Assembly (NCBI GenBank): GCA_041484115.1
Contig: JBGPHA010000028.1
Span: forward strand, 1-6,510
Length of the DNA stretch: 6,510 bases
Direction: 5' to 3'
Source: ASMP01 sp041484115
Lineage (GTDB): Archaea > Nanobdellota > Nanobdellia > Pacearchaeales > GW2011-AR1
The position numbers and the translations under genes are program-made. The notes beneath the pieces are model-generated. The model had not been told where the DNA came from, made no database searches, and saw only the letters and a program-made list of their open reading frames with translations. Below, one piece after another: positions 1 to 5,770 of the stretch (positions are counted from its first letter, which is position 1; every line of letters begins with the position of its first letter).

Positions 1-1
1 A

Positions 2-961
2 AAACTTTCTCTGAAGGAAGGAGAACTGATTCCGGCATCTTCTATTCTAGTTTTTGAAAATGCAGGAAAGAAATATGAATATCCACTTAAAGATCTGATT
101 TCAGATCCAGTCACAGAAGGAAATTTTTTCTTGAAAGAAAAAACAATATCTGGCTCAGGACAGGGTTTTGGGATTTTAGGAACAAGAGATGTTTATCCTG
201 AAGTTTATTTTATATTATTAATTTATTCTAAACAGTCACAAACAGGGGGTGTTGTAACTGAATCTGAAAAAGAAGTTCAGGGAAATGTCTCTACAGGAAA
301 TACATTCACATATACTCTACAGGAAGAAGAAAGGGCAGAGTTGAAACCAAAAAGCGTGAGAACTTCTTCAGGGCAGCTTTCTGACGATTCTATTTTTTTA
401 ACGAAAGAAGGAAATTTGGTTTCAGTTTCTACAAACTATTCAGAGAAAGAAGAAGGATTTGGAAGCATCTACTCAGGAGAAAAAATAAAAGATTTTGTAA
501 TAAACCTAAATAAACTCAACCTCTCACTTGAAAAAGGAAATTTGAAAGTAAGAGTTTTTTATGGAGGAGAAGAAATAGTTTCCCTTGAAACAATGATTGG
601 TAATGGCACAGTCTCCAATGGGAGTCAAATTATTGCTCCAGCTACCCTACAAATTCCTGAAATTATAGCAAATGAAACCTTTAACAAACTCGAAAGCATA
701 AACGCAATACCTATAATAAATACTACAGAACTAACTGCAAAAGAGAAGGCTGTTCTGGAAAAAGAATTTGGGAATATTTCTTTGGGAGTAAAAGAGGAAA
801 AAACAAATAATGGTTTTATAATAGTAAGATATGAATTAAGAGAAGACACTTGGGTTAATTTTTCTTATAGTTCTGATTTAGATAATAATACTTTAAATCT
901 TTTTATTCAACAGGACAAAATAAAGTGGCTTAAAGATTTGACCAAAAAATATTCTGTTTAA
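2..961 (+). CDS. Partial surface/exported protein rich in N-glycosylation sequons (5' end outside window)
   Basis: The reading frame is open from base 2 to the TAA at 959-961, giving 319 residues of the C-terminal part. A TTG at 131 could be taken as a start, but the frame continues without a stop to the window edge and the upstream peptide (LKEGELIPASSILVFENAG...) is a coherent part of the same protein, so the true start lies to the left. The visible part has no cysteine and no transmembrane segment. It is rich in Ser/Thr/Asn and beta-prone strands, and has ten N-x-S/T sequons (NVS, NYS, NLS, NGT, NGS, NET, NTT, NIS, NFS, NNT) in its last ~225 residues, against three in the 827-residue PpsA. 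That density is typical of archaeal exported glycoproteins. The protein ends in a short charged helix (QQDKIKWLKDLTKKYSV) with no sorting motif or C-terminal anchor, so any signal peptide or anchor must be upstream. It resembles uncharacterised DPANN surface proteins as I remember them; function unknown. It converges on the 976-1677 gene with a 14-base gap. Confidence 0.8.
   Translation, partial: KLSLKEGELIPASSILVFENAGKKYEYPLKDLISDPVTEGNFFLKEKTISGSGQGFGILGTRDVYPEVYFILLIYSKQSQTGGVVTESEKEVQGNVSTGNTFTYTLQEEERAELKPKSVRTSSGQLSDDSIFLTKEGNLVSVSTNYSEKEEGFGSIYSGEKIKDFVINLNKLNLSLEKGNLKVRVFYGGEEIVSLETMIGNGTVSNGSQIIAPATLQIPEIIANETFNKLESINAIPIINTTELTAKEKAVLEKEFGNISLGVKEEKTNNGFIIVRYELREDTWVNFSYSSDLDNNTLNLFIQQDKIKWLKDLTKKYSV
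943..950 (-). terminator. Candidate oligo-T terminator of the ppsA-side minus-strand genes
   Basis: On the minus strand, about 27 bases past the tandem stops TGA-TAA (978-973) of the 233-residue gene, there is a run of six T (complement of 944-949). Archaeal RNA polymerase can terminate at such runs without a hairpin. The run lies inside the 3' end of the convergent plus-strand gene. It is short, so support is weak. Confidence 0.3.
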
Positions 962-975
962 TCCCTAATTTCTTA

Positions 976-1677
976 TCAAAACCCAACAGAGATCTTTCTT
1001 ATAACGAATTTTATTCCTGCTACCTCTGATATAACCGCTGAAATAACTAAGTTTCCAACAGCTGCCTTAAATAATCCCTCATTGACAGGTATTTTTGCAG
1101 CAGCTGCAAATTTCCCTACTACTCCTTCTATTTCTCCTTTACTCAGTTTTATAGGAGTTGGTTTTCTTCCCATTATCCCAGTTACAAGAATATTTTCCTC
1201 AGGACCGTTGCATTCCATAATTTTTACCAAAGGGTCTCTTACCATGATGTTAATTTTTCCAAGATTTATCTCTTCAGAAGTCGGCGTCGGTTTCAAATAC
1301 CGAACAGTTTCAGGAAGAGCTGGTTCGGGTATTCTTAAAACAGGAGGAATTTTCCTAATCCTGGGTCTTTGAACAGGATTTGAGACCATTTTAAGTTCTG
1401 GAAGCAAGCCAATTCTTTTCATCTCAGAAATTTTTTCGTAATCTTTTTTTATTTTTTCTTTGACAAACTCTTTTACTTCTTCTTTTTTTATTTCTTTTAT
1501 CGTTTCTCTAGTTTTTCCAATTATAGAAGGAGTTTTTCCCTCCCTCTCTTTTTTTACGAACTCTTCGGCTTCTTCTTTTATTTTTAATTCTCTATAAGCA
1601 GCAGTATTTTCAATTATTTCTCTTGTTAGTCTTAAAAAAAAACTTGCCCTGAAATCATTAGATATTTGTCCCGGCAT
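976..1677 (-). CDS. Hypothetical protein with a stand-alone secretion-ATPase N2-like domain
   Basis: 233 residues. Residues ~10-90 are a highly charged, helical Lys/Glu-rich segment. Residues ~98-132 are a Pro-rich linker (RPRIRKIPPVLRIPEPALPE). Residues ~141-231 form a compact domain. This last part reads like the domain before the RecA core in TadA/CpaF-type secretion ATPases: DPLVKIMECNGP (148-159) matches their DPxVTEIMVNGP signature, and KIPVNEGLFKAAVGN (195-209) followed by FVIRKIS (224-230) matches the pattern 'grrIdeasPmvDarlpdG...ltIRKfs'. No Walker A, Walker B or RecA domain follows, so it cannot hydrolyse ATP as those enzymes do. The homology is my inference from motif order; a lineage-specific domain is the alternative. 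The ATG start is preceded by AGGAG with a 9-base spacer and overlaps the end of the upstream gene by 20 bases, so translation is probably coupled. It ends in tandem stops TGA-TAA. Confidence 0.85.
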   Translation of the reverse strand: MPGQISNDFRASFFLRLTREIIENTAAYRELKIKEEAEEFVKKEREGKTPSIIGKTRETIKEIKKEEVKEFVKEKIKKDYEKISEMKRIGLLPELKMVSNPVQRPRIRKIPPVLRIPEPALPETVRYLKPTPTSEEINLGKINIMVRDPLVKIMECNGPEENILVTGIMGRKPTPIKLSKGEIEGVVGKFAAAAKIPVNEGLFKAAVGNLVISAVISEVAGIKFVIRKISVGF

Positions 1678-2245
1678 TTGTACCTTCTCCTAATTTTTTC
1701 TCTTTCGGAGCTGTGGATTTTTCAATTTCTTCTATCTCTCTCGTCATTTTTTGAGGAGAAGTTTCCATGACAGAAGTATTAGAATTAATAGGAGCAGAGA
1801 ATACTTGAGAAGGGAATTGAACCATATTTCTCTGTTGATTAGTAGGAATTACTGGACTCTGATCTTCAGTTCTTACTTCATGAATTAAGGCGAGCCCCTT
1901 TCCTATGAGTCCTGATTGTTGGGATAAATTCTCTAATTTTTCCAAAATCTTTTTTGCTTCTAAATCACCGAAAGAAGAAAGTTCTTTTTTTGCAAGAGTT
2001 TTTGCAGAAATTTCAAATAAATCTAGGAGTCTTGATATCTGACCGGAAAGACTGTCAAATTTTGTAGAGAGGTTCACCATTACTTTTTGAAGCCCTATGA
2101 AATTTTCAATAAGAGCCCTTTCAACTTTTATTTCCTTTGTAGAATGATAAACAACCTCTGTGGACTTAGGTTCTACCCATGTTCTTCTTCTTATGGTCCT
2201 GGCTTTTTCACTCCTTTTACTTTTAGAAGAAGCTTTTTTAGCCAT
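1658..2245 (-). CDS. Hypothetical Lys/Arg-rich coiled-coil protein
   Basis: 195 residues. Residues 1-22 are strongly basic (ten Lys/Arg) and could bind nucleic acid or act as a flexible tail. Residues 23-38 (TWVEPKSTEVVYHSTK) are a compact conserved-looking block. Residues ~39-86 show heptad-like hydrophobic spacing (IKVERALIENFIGLQKVMVN and on to SRLLDLFEIS) typical of a coiled coil, and residues ~95-123 form a second amphipathic helix. From ~127 the chain is low-complexity, rich in Ser/Asn/Gln/Pro and then Lys/Glu, and probably disordered. There is no membrane segment, signal peptide or cysteine, so it is cytoplasmic and probably oligomeric. I recall similar proteins in DPANN genomes but know no function. 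ATG 2245 fits because a TATA box sits ~25 bases upstream with no Shine-Dalgarno. Its 3' end overlaps the 233-residue gene by 20 bases, which suggests co-translation and perhaps a shared complex. Confidence 0.85.
   Translation of the reverse strand: MAKKASSKSKRSEKARTIRRRTWVEPKSTEVVYHSTKEIKVERALIENFIGLQKVMVNLSTKFDSLSGQISRLLDLFEISAKTLAKKELSSFGDLEAKKILEKLENLSQQSGLIGKGLALIHEVRTEDQSPVIPTNQQRNMVQFPSQVFSAPINSNTSVMETSPQKMTREIEEIEKSTAPKEKKLGEGTNAGTNI
1687..1691 (-). promoter_or_regulatory. Shine-Dalgarno site of the 233-residue gene
   Basis: On the minus strand AGGAG lies 9 bases before the ATG at 1677, inside the coding sequence of the upstream gene (followed by AAGGTACAA). It is the only clear Shine-Dalgarno motif found in front of a complete gene here. 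It fits an internal cistron, whereas the first genes of the transcripts lack one. Confidence 0.7.
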
Positions 2246-2264
2246 CTTTTACTGAATGATTTCT

Positions 2265-2280
2265 TATTTATAAATTTACT
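2265..2280 (-). promoter_or_regulatory. Archaeal BRE/TATA promoter of the coiled-coil/N2-like gene pair
   Basis: The minus strand reads AGTAAA (BRE-like, 2280-2275) then TTTATAAATA (2274-2265). The box is centred ~25 bases before the ATG at 2245, so transcription should begin at or next to the start codon (leaderless). It lies in the 41-base gap behind the ppsA stop, so the downstream pair can be transcribed independently of ppsA. No oligo-T run separates the ppsA stop from this promoter, so read-through is also possible. Confidence 0.7.
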
Positions 2281-2286
2281 CTTGAT

Positions 2287-4770
2287 TTAGAAGATATCAA
2301 GCGTTTCTTCCTGTGAATCGACATCGCTAGAATTATTTTTTTCTCTAACCATTGGATATTCTGTTCCAGGAATTATAGGAATCTCTTCTTCATCATCTGA
2401 AGAATTATAATGGGGGGTATCTTCTTCAACTGATTCCCCTCTTTCTTCTTCATTATATTTTTCTGCCTCTGTGGGTCCTGTTTCTTCTTTTACTCCTTTT
2501 TCCAGTTCTGAGATATATTCTGCTATGTCTGAAGCTACATCGGCATTTACACTTATGCTGGAAATTCCTTGTTCAATAAGAAATTTGACCATCTCTTTTT
2601 TGCTTCCTGCCTGACCGCAGATACTTGTTTCAACATTATTTTCTTTGCATATTTTTATCACATATGAAAGCTGACTTAAAACAGAAGGATGAAAGTCATC
2701 ATATAAGTCTTGAACTTGTTCATTTCCTCTGTCAATAGCTAGGGTATATTGTGTCAGGTCATTTGTTCCGAAAGATATGAAATCAATACCATCTTTGCAG
2801 ATTTCTTTTATTATTTGTACAGCTGCAGGAGTTTCTATCATTACCCCTACTTTTGCATTTTTAAAATCAATCTCCCTAAGAAATTCTTTAAGTTTTTTAA
2901 CTTCTTCAAGAGAAATCACCTGTGGAGTTAATATCCCTATTTTTTTTCCTTTTTCAGAAACACGCTTCATCGCATTCAATTCTGCAATAAGAATCTCTGG
3001 ATTTTTTAATGAGAATCTTATACCATGCATTCCCAGCATAGGGTTTGCCTCAATTTTTTCAGGGGCACCCTCCAAGTTTTTGAATTCATCACTCCTTATA
3101 TCTGAAGTCCTAACCCATATCTCATCAAAATAATCAGATATTTTTTTGATCCCATTGAAAATCATTTCCTCATAGTCTTTAATTTTTCCTTTTTCAATAA
3201 AATAATTTGGATGTTTTCCTGATTCTGCAATCGTGCCTTCGAGCCTTGCAAGTCCAACACCCTTTAAACCTGTCCTGGAAGCACGCTCTGCAAAACTAGG
3301 AAGATCAAGTATTACTTTGAGTTGTGTTCTTGTTTTGCTTTTTACAGGCTTGATTTCTTTCTGAACAGATTCTGAAACTTTTCCTTTGTAAATTTTTCCT
3401 GTGAATCCATCGACGGTAATGACCTCTCCTTCTTTCAGTTTTGTCGTTGCTTCCCCTGTTCCTACAACTGCAGGAATCCCCATCTCTCTTGAAACAATCG
3501 CTGCATGTGCTGTGAGACCTCCTTCATCAGTAACTATTGCAGAAGAACGTTGCATTGTGACTACCATATCTGGATTTGTCATTTCTGTAACTAGAATATC
3601 CCCTTGGATAACTTTTTTTAAATCTTCTACTCGGTGAACTATCTTTACTTTACCCACACCGATTCCAGGAGAAGCTGCGAGTCCTTTCAGGATTATTTCT
3701 CCTTTCAATTCTTTCAAATCCTCTGAAGAAAATCTTTTTTCCAGAGTTGTTATAGGCCTTGTTTGGACAATATAAATCTCATTATTCCCTATTGCAAACT
3801 CTATGTCCTGAGGCTTTCCATAATGTGTCTCAAGTCTAAGCGCAATTTCAGCAAGTTTTGTTATTTCATGATCTTTCAAGACCTGTTGTTTTGCTCTTTC
3901 TTCTTTAAGCTTGATTATCTCTTGGCCACCTGCAGCATTTCTTGTTATTGCAATTTTTTTATCCCCGATTTCTTTTTCTAGAACCTGGAGTTCTCTGGAA
4001 ACAATATACCTGTCAGGAGTTATTCTTCCTGAAACAATTCCCTCTCCAAGCCCCCATACAGCTTCTATGATTACCTCTTCTCTTTTCATAGAAGGATCTT
4101 TGGAAAAAATTACCCCAGATTTGTCAGAATCAACCATTTTTTGGATTACAACAGCAAGACTCGCTGTCTCGTATTTGAACCCTGTTTTATTTCTGTAATA
4201 TACAGCTCTCGGCGTGAATAAAGATGCAAAACATTTTTTCACAGCTTTCAGTAGTTCTTCCTTTCCCTTTATGTTGAGGAAAGTGTCCTGCTGCCCTGCG
4301 AAGCTTGCTTCTGCTAGATCCTCTGTTGTGGCGCTGCTTCTAACAGCAACAAAAACAGGCTCAGACGTTTTTTTTATTATATAATGCGCTGGTTTGTCTC
4401 TTAAATTTGAATCCTCTGCACTGAGAACTTCATATGCTTCGAGAATTTCATTTTTCATCTCTTCTGGGAGTTTAGCTTCTACTATAAACTCACGGACTTC
4501 CTTTGTTATTTCATCAAGTTCCTCAGTATTTTCATAATTTATTTTTCCAAGAAGAGTCTTTATTTTATCATAAAGACCTGCAGTTTTTATGAAATAATCA
4601 TATGCCTGTGCCGTAATTACAAATCCAGGAGGCACAGGAACTCCTAGATTGTATATCTCAGAAAGGTTTGCACCCTTTCCTCCAGCGATGCTTCCAGAAT
4701 TTTTGTTTAATTCAGAAAACCATTTTACGAAATCTGATCTTTCTACTAAAACCTCTTTTTTTGAATTCAT
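2287..4770 (-). CDS. ppsA: Phosphoenolpyruvate synthase (pyruvate, water dikinase) with acidic C-terminal tail
   Basis: 827 residues. The enzyme catalyses pyruvate + ATP + H2O -> PEP + AMP + Pi (EC 2.7.9.2), the entry to gluconeogenesis; in some archaea it is thought also to run toward pyruvate. All family domains are visible. The N-terminal ATP-grasp domain (~1-345) has GGKGANLSEI (30-39), VAVRSSATTEDLAEASFAGQ (141-160), SGVIFSKDP (218-226) and EAVWGLGEGIVSG (236-248). The swivelling phosphohistidine domain (~355-465) has DEGGLTAHAAIVSRE, with H422 the phosphorylated residue. The C-terminal PEP/pyruvate TIM barrel (~480-758) has GLARLEG (506-512), RTSDIRSDEFKNLEG (554-568), NPMLGMHG, GTNDLTQYTLAIDRG (668-682) and ICGQ with catalytic C718. 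The enzyme therefore looks complete and active. Residues ~760-827 are an extra, disordered-looking tail in which about a third of residues are Asp/Glu. The ATG start aligns with family N-termini; it has no Shine-Dalgarno but a TATA-like box 25 bases upstream. Confidence 0.97.
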   Translation of the reverse strand: MNSKKEVLVERSDFVKWFSELNKNSGSIAGGKGANLSEIYNLGVPVPPGFVITAQAYDYFIKTAGLYDKIKTLLGKINYENTEELDEITKEVREFIVEAKLPEEMKNEILEAYEVLSAEDSNLRDKPAHYIIKKTSEPVFVAVRSSATTEDLAEASFAGQQDTFLNIKGKEELLKAVKKCFASLFTPRAVYYRNKTGFKYETASLAVVIQKMVDSDKSGVIFSKDPSMKREEVIIEAVWGLGEGIVSGRITPDRYIVSRELQVLEKEIGDKKIAITRNAAGGQEIIKLKEERAKQQVLKDHEITKLAEIALRLETHYGKPQDIEFAIGNNEIYIVQTRPITTLEKRFSSEDLKELKGEIILKGLAASPGIGVGKVKIVHRVEDLKKVIQGDILVTEMTNPDMVVTMQRSSAIVTDEGGLTAHAAIVSREMGIPAVVGTGEATTKLKEGEVITVDGFTGKIYKGKVSESVQKEIKPVKSKTRTQLKVILDLPSFAERASRTGLKGVGLARLEGTIAESGKHPNYFIEKGKIKDYEEMIFNGIKKISDYFDEIWVRTSDIRSDEFKNLEGAPEKIEANPMLGMHGIRFSLKNPEILIAELNAMKRVSEKGKKIGILTPQVISLEEVKKLKEFLREIDFKNAKVGVMIETPAAVQIIKEICKDGIDFISFGTNDLTQYTLAIDRGNEQVQDLYDDFHPSVLSQLSYVIKICKENNVETSICGQAGSKKEMVKFLIEQGISSISVNADVASDIAEYISELEKGVKEETGPTEAEKYNEEERGESVEEDTPHYNSSDDEEEIPIIPGTEYPMVREKNNSSDVDSQEETLDIF

Positions 4771-4790
4771 ATTTAGTAAAAATAGAAGAG

Positions 4791-4806
4791 ATTAATAAAG
4801 GTTTTT
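4791..4806 (-). promoter_or_regulatory. Candidate leaderless promoter of ppsA
   Basis: The minus strand reads AAAAACC (4806-4800, BRE-like) then TTTATTAAT (4799-4791). The box is centred 25 bases before the A of the ATG at 4770, which predicts a transcript starting at the start codon. The bases before the ATG (TTTTTACTAAAT) contain no Shine-Dalgarno. An alternative is the near-palindromic TTTATAAATT at 4850-4841 read on the minus strand, which would give a leader of about 50 bases. Confidence 0.55.
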
Positions 4807-4836
4807 GTTGAATAATACTTTTTAATTACCCATCTA

Positions 4837-4852
4837 TCAAAATTTATAAATA
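4837..4852 (+). promoter_or_regulatory. Archaeal BRE/TATA promoter of the polytopic membrane protein gene
   Basis: TCAAAA (4837-4842, BRE-like) is followed by TTTATAAATA (4843-4852), the same ten bases as in the promoter at 2274-2265. The box is centred ~25 bases before the ATG at 4872, and the spacer (CTTTTTTCTTTAAACGATA) has no Shine-Dalgarno, so a leaderless transcript is likely. It shares a 101-base divergent region with the ppsA promoter. Confidence 0.7.
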
Positions 4853-4871
4853 CTTTTTTCTTTAAACGATA

Positions 4872-5753
4872 ATGGGATTTTTCAGGGGGGGAATCATTTT
4901 AATGTTGGGAATTCTTCTTTTTTTATCATTTTTTATAATGAACTCTTTTTTCATCTTAAGCTCTTCTTTGAAATATGAAAATGTTAAAACTGACTTATAC
5001 CCACTTGTGAAAGATATGTCTATGTCAGGAACAGGACTGATTCCAAAAGAAATCATAGGGAATTTTAATTTGACAAACGCTGCAACAGATTCTTTAAATG
5101 CGTTTAAATATTACTGCAGTAACCAGAATAACACACATTATGTTTTCAGTTATCAAGGATACACTATTGATGTACCGTGTCAACTTGCAAATTCCAGCAG
5201 CCCGGAATCTTTTATTAATGAAACTTATAATAGTGCTATTCATGATATTTATTATAAGCAATATGACTGCAAATTTTGGGATTGTTTTTCAAAAACAAAA
5301 CTTCCTTTCTTTTTAGTTTCAGAAAAAGCCATGAATTACTGGAAGAGCAAATTTTATTTTTTCTTATTGTCTTCCCTGATTCTAATAGCATTAATATTCC
5401 TATTTGTTGAACAAAAAATGAATACTTTGACAATTGTTGGGTCTTTGCTTGCACTCTCAGCTTTCCCTCTTTTAAAATTGAATGTTCTTCTCCTACTCCT
5501 ATTTGGGATTTTATCACTGGCAGGAAATTTTTCTGCTTTGATCAACATATTTTTAAGCATATTTTTAAGCTCCACACACGGAGTTTTTTTGTTTTCTTTG
5601 ATATTAGGAATTCTTTTGATTGGAACAGGAGTTGGATTAAGGTTATGGAAACCAGATCTTATAAAGAAAAAACTTTCAAAAAAAGATGTTGAAGAGATTG
5701 TGAAAGATGAAATAAGTCAAGAAAAGAAAAAACAGAAAAATAAGAAAAAATAA
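4872..5753 (+). CDS. Polytopic membrane protein with four-cysteine extracytoplasmic domain
   Basis: 293 residues. A first hydrophobic segment (~7-31) follows MGFFRG. It is followed by a ~125-residue hydrophilic loop with four cysteines (C82, C103, C133, C138) and four N-x-S/T sequons (N66, N86, N107, N116), consistent with an exported, disulfide-bonded, possibly glycosylated domain. YYKQYDCKFWDCFSKT (127-142) holds a C-x4-C pair. Further membrane segments lie at ~159-179, ~185-201, ~203-233 (long enough to be a hairpin of two) and ~237-257. The tail is Lys-rich (~260-293, ending KKKQKNKKK). The positive-inside rule favours N-in/C-in, which requires six segments rather than five. The chain has no recognised enzymatic motif. 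It resembles an uncharacterised DPANN membrane family as I remember it; function unknown. ATG 4872 fits the promoter spacing. The stop is 5 bases from that of the convergent gene. Confidence 0.88.
   Translation: MGFFRGGIILMLGILLFLSFFIMNSFFILSSSLKYENVKTDLYPLVKDMSMSGTGLIPKEIIGNFNLTNAATDSLNAFKYYCSNQNNTHYVFSYQGYTIDVPCQLANSSSPESFINETYNSAIHDIYYKQYDCKFWDCFSKTKLPFFLVSEKAMNYWKSKFYFFLLSSLILIALIFLFVEQKMNTLTIVGSLLALSAFPLLKLNVLLLLLFGILSLAGNFSALINIFLSIFLSSTHGVFLFSLILGILLIGTGVGLRLWKPDLIKKKLSKKDVEEIVKDEISQEKKKQKNKKK
5546..5569 (+). repeat. Two-copy 12-base tandem repeat in a membrane segment
   Basis: CATATTTTTAAG occurs twice head to tail, at 5546-5557 and 5558-5569. It is in frame with the membrane protein and encodes IFLS-IFLS (residues ~226-233) inside a hydrophobic segment. 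It looks like a recent small in-frame duplication or slippage product. Confidence 0.8.
5722..5752 (-). terminator. Oligo-T terminator region for the cyclase-like gene
   Basis: On the minus strand, starting just past the stop of the cyclase-like gene, there are T runs of 6, 5 and 6 (complements of 5745-5750, 5736-5740 and 5727-5732), typical of hairpin-free archaeal termination. The run exists because the opposite strand encodes the Lys-rich tail (AAA/AAG codons) of the convergent membrane protein. Confidence 0.5.
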
Positions 5754-5770
5754 TTATCTTATTTTTCTTT
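5754..5770 (+). terminator. Candidate T-rich terminator of the membrane protein gene
   Basis: TTATCTTATTTTTCTTT follows directly after the TAA at 5751-5753 and overlaps the Lys-rich 3' end of the convergent minus-strand gene. T-rich, without a hairpin, as expected of archaeal terminators; modest support. Confidence 0.4.

Noticed and set aside
131..961. TTG at 131 as the start of the left-edge gene
   Set aside because: The frame stays open to base 2 and encodes a coherent upstream peptide; the TTG is an ordinary internal Leu codon.
1082..1372. Plus-strand open frame opposite the N2-like gene
   Set aside because: Its hydrophobic translation is the mirror of the N2-like gene's coding sequence on the other strand; it has no promoter or ribosome binding site.
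1426..1520. T-rich tracts on the plus strand as plus-strand terminators
   Set aside because: They are the complement of Lys/Glu-rich coding sequence of the minus-strand gene, and the plus-strand gene ends about 470 bases earlier.
1510..1539. GKTPSIIGKT in the 233-residue protein as a P-loop
   Set aside because: The spacing does not fit GxxxxGK[ST] (a Thr stands where the first Gly should be), it lies in the charged helical region rather than a RecA-like domain, and no Walker B follows.
2290..2493. Acidic PpsA tail as a separate gene or a frameshifted extension
   Set aside because: The frame runs without a break from the catalytic barrel to the TAA, and the next gene starts at normal spacing with its own promoter; a genuine tail is the simplest reading.
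3401..4198. Plus-strand open frames opposite ppsA (for example 3401-3637 and 3911-4198)
   Set aside because: They are antisense to conserved PpsA domains, have low-complexity Ser/Ile/Phe-rich composition, and lack promoters of their own.
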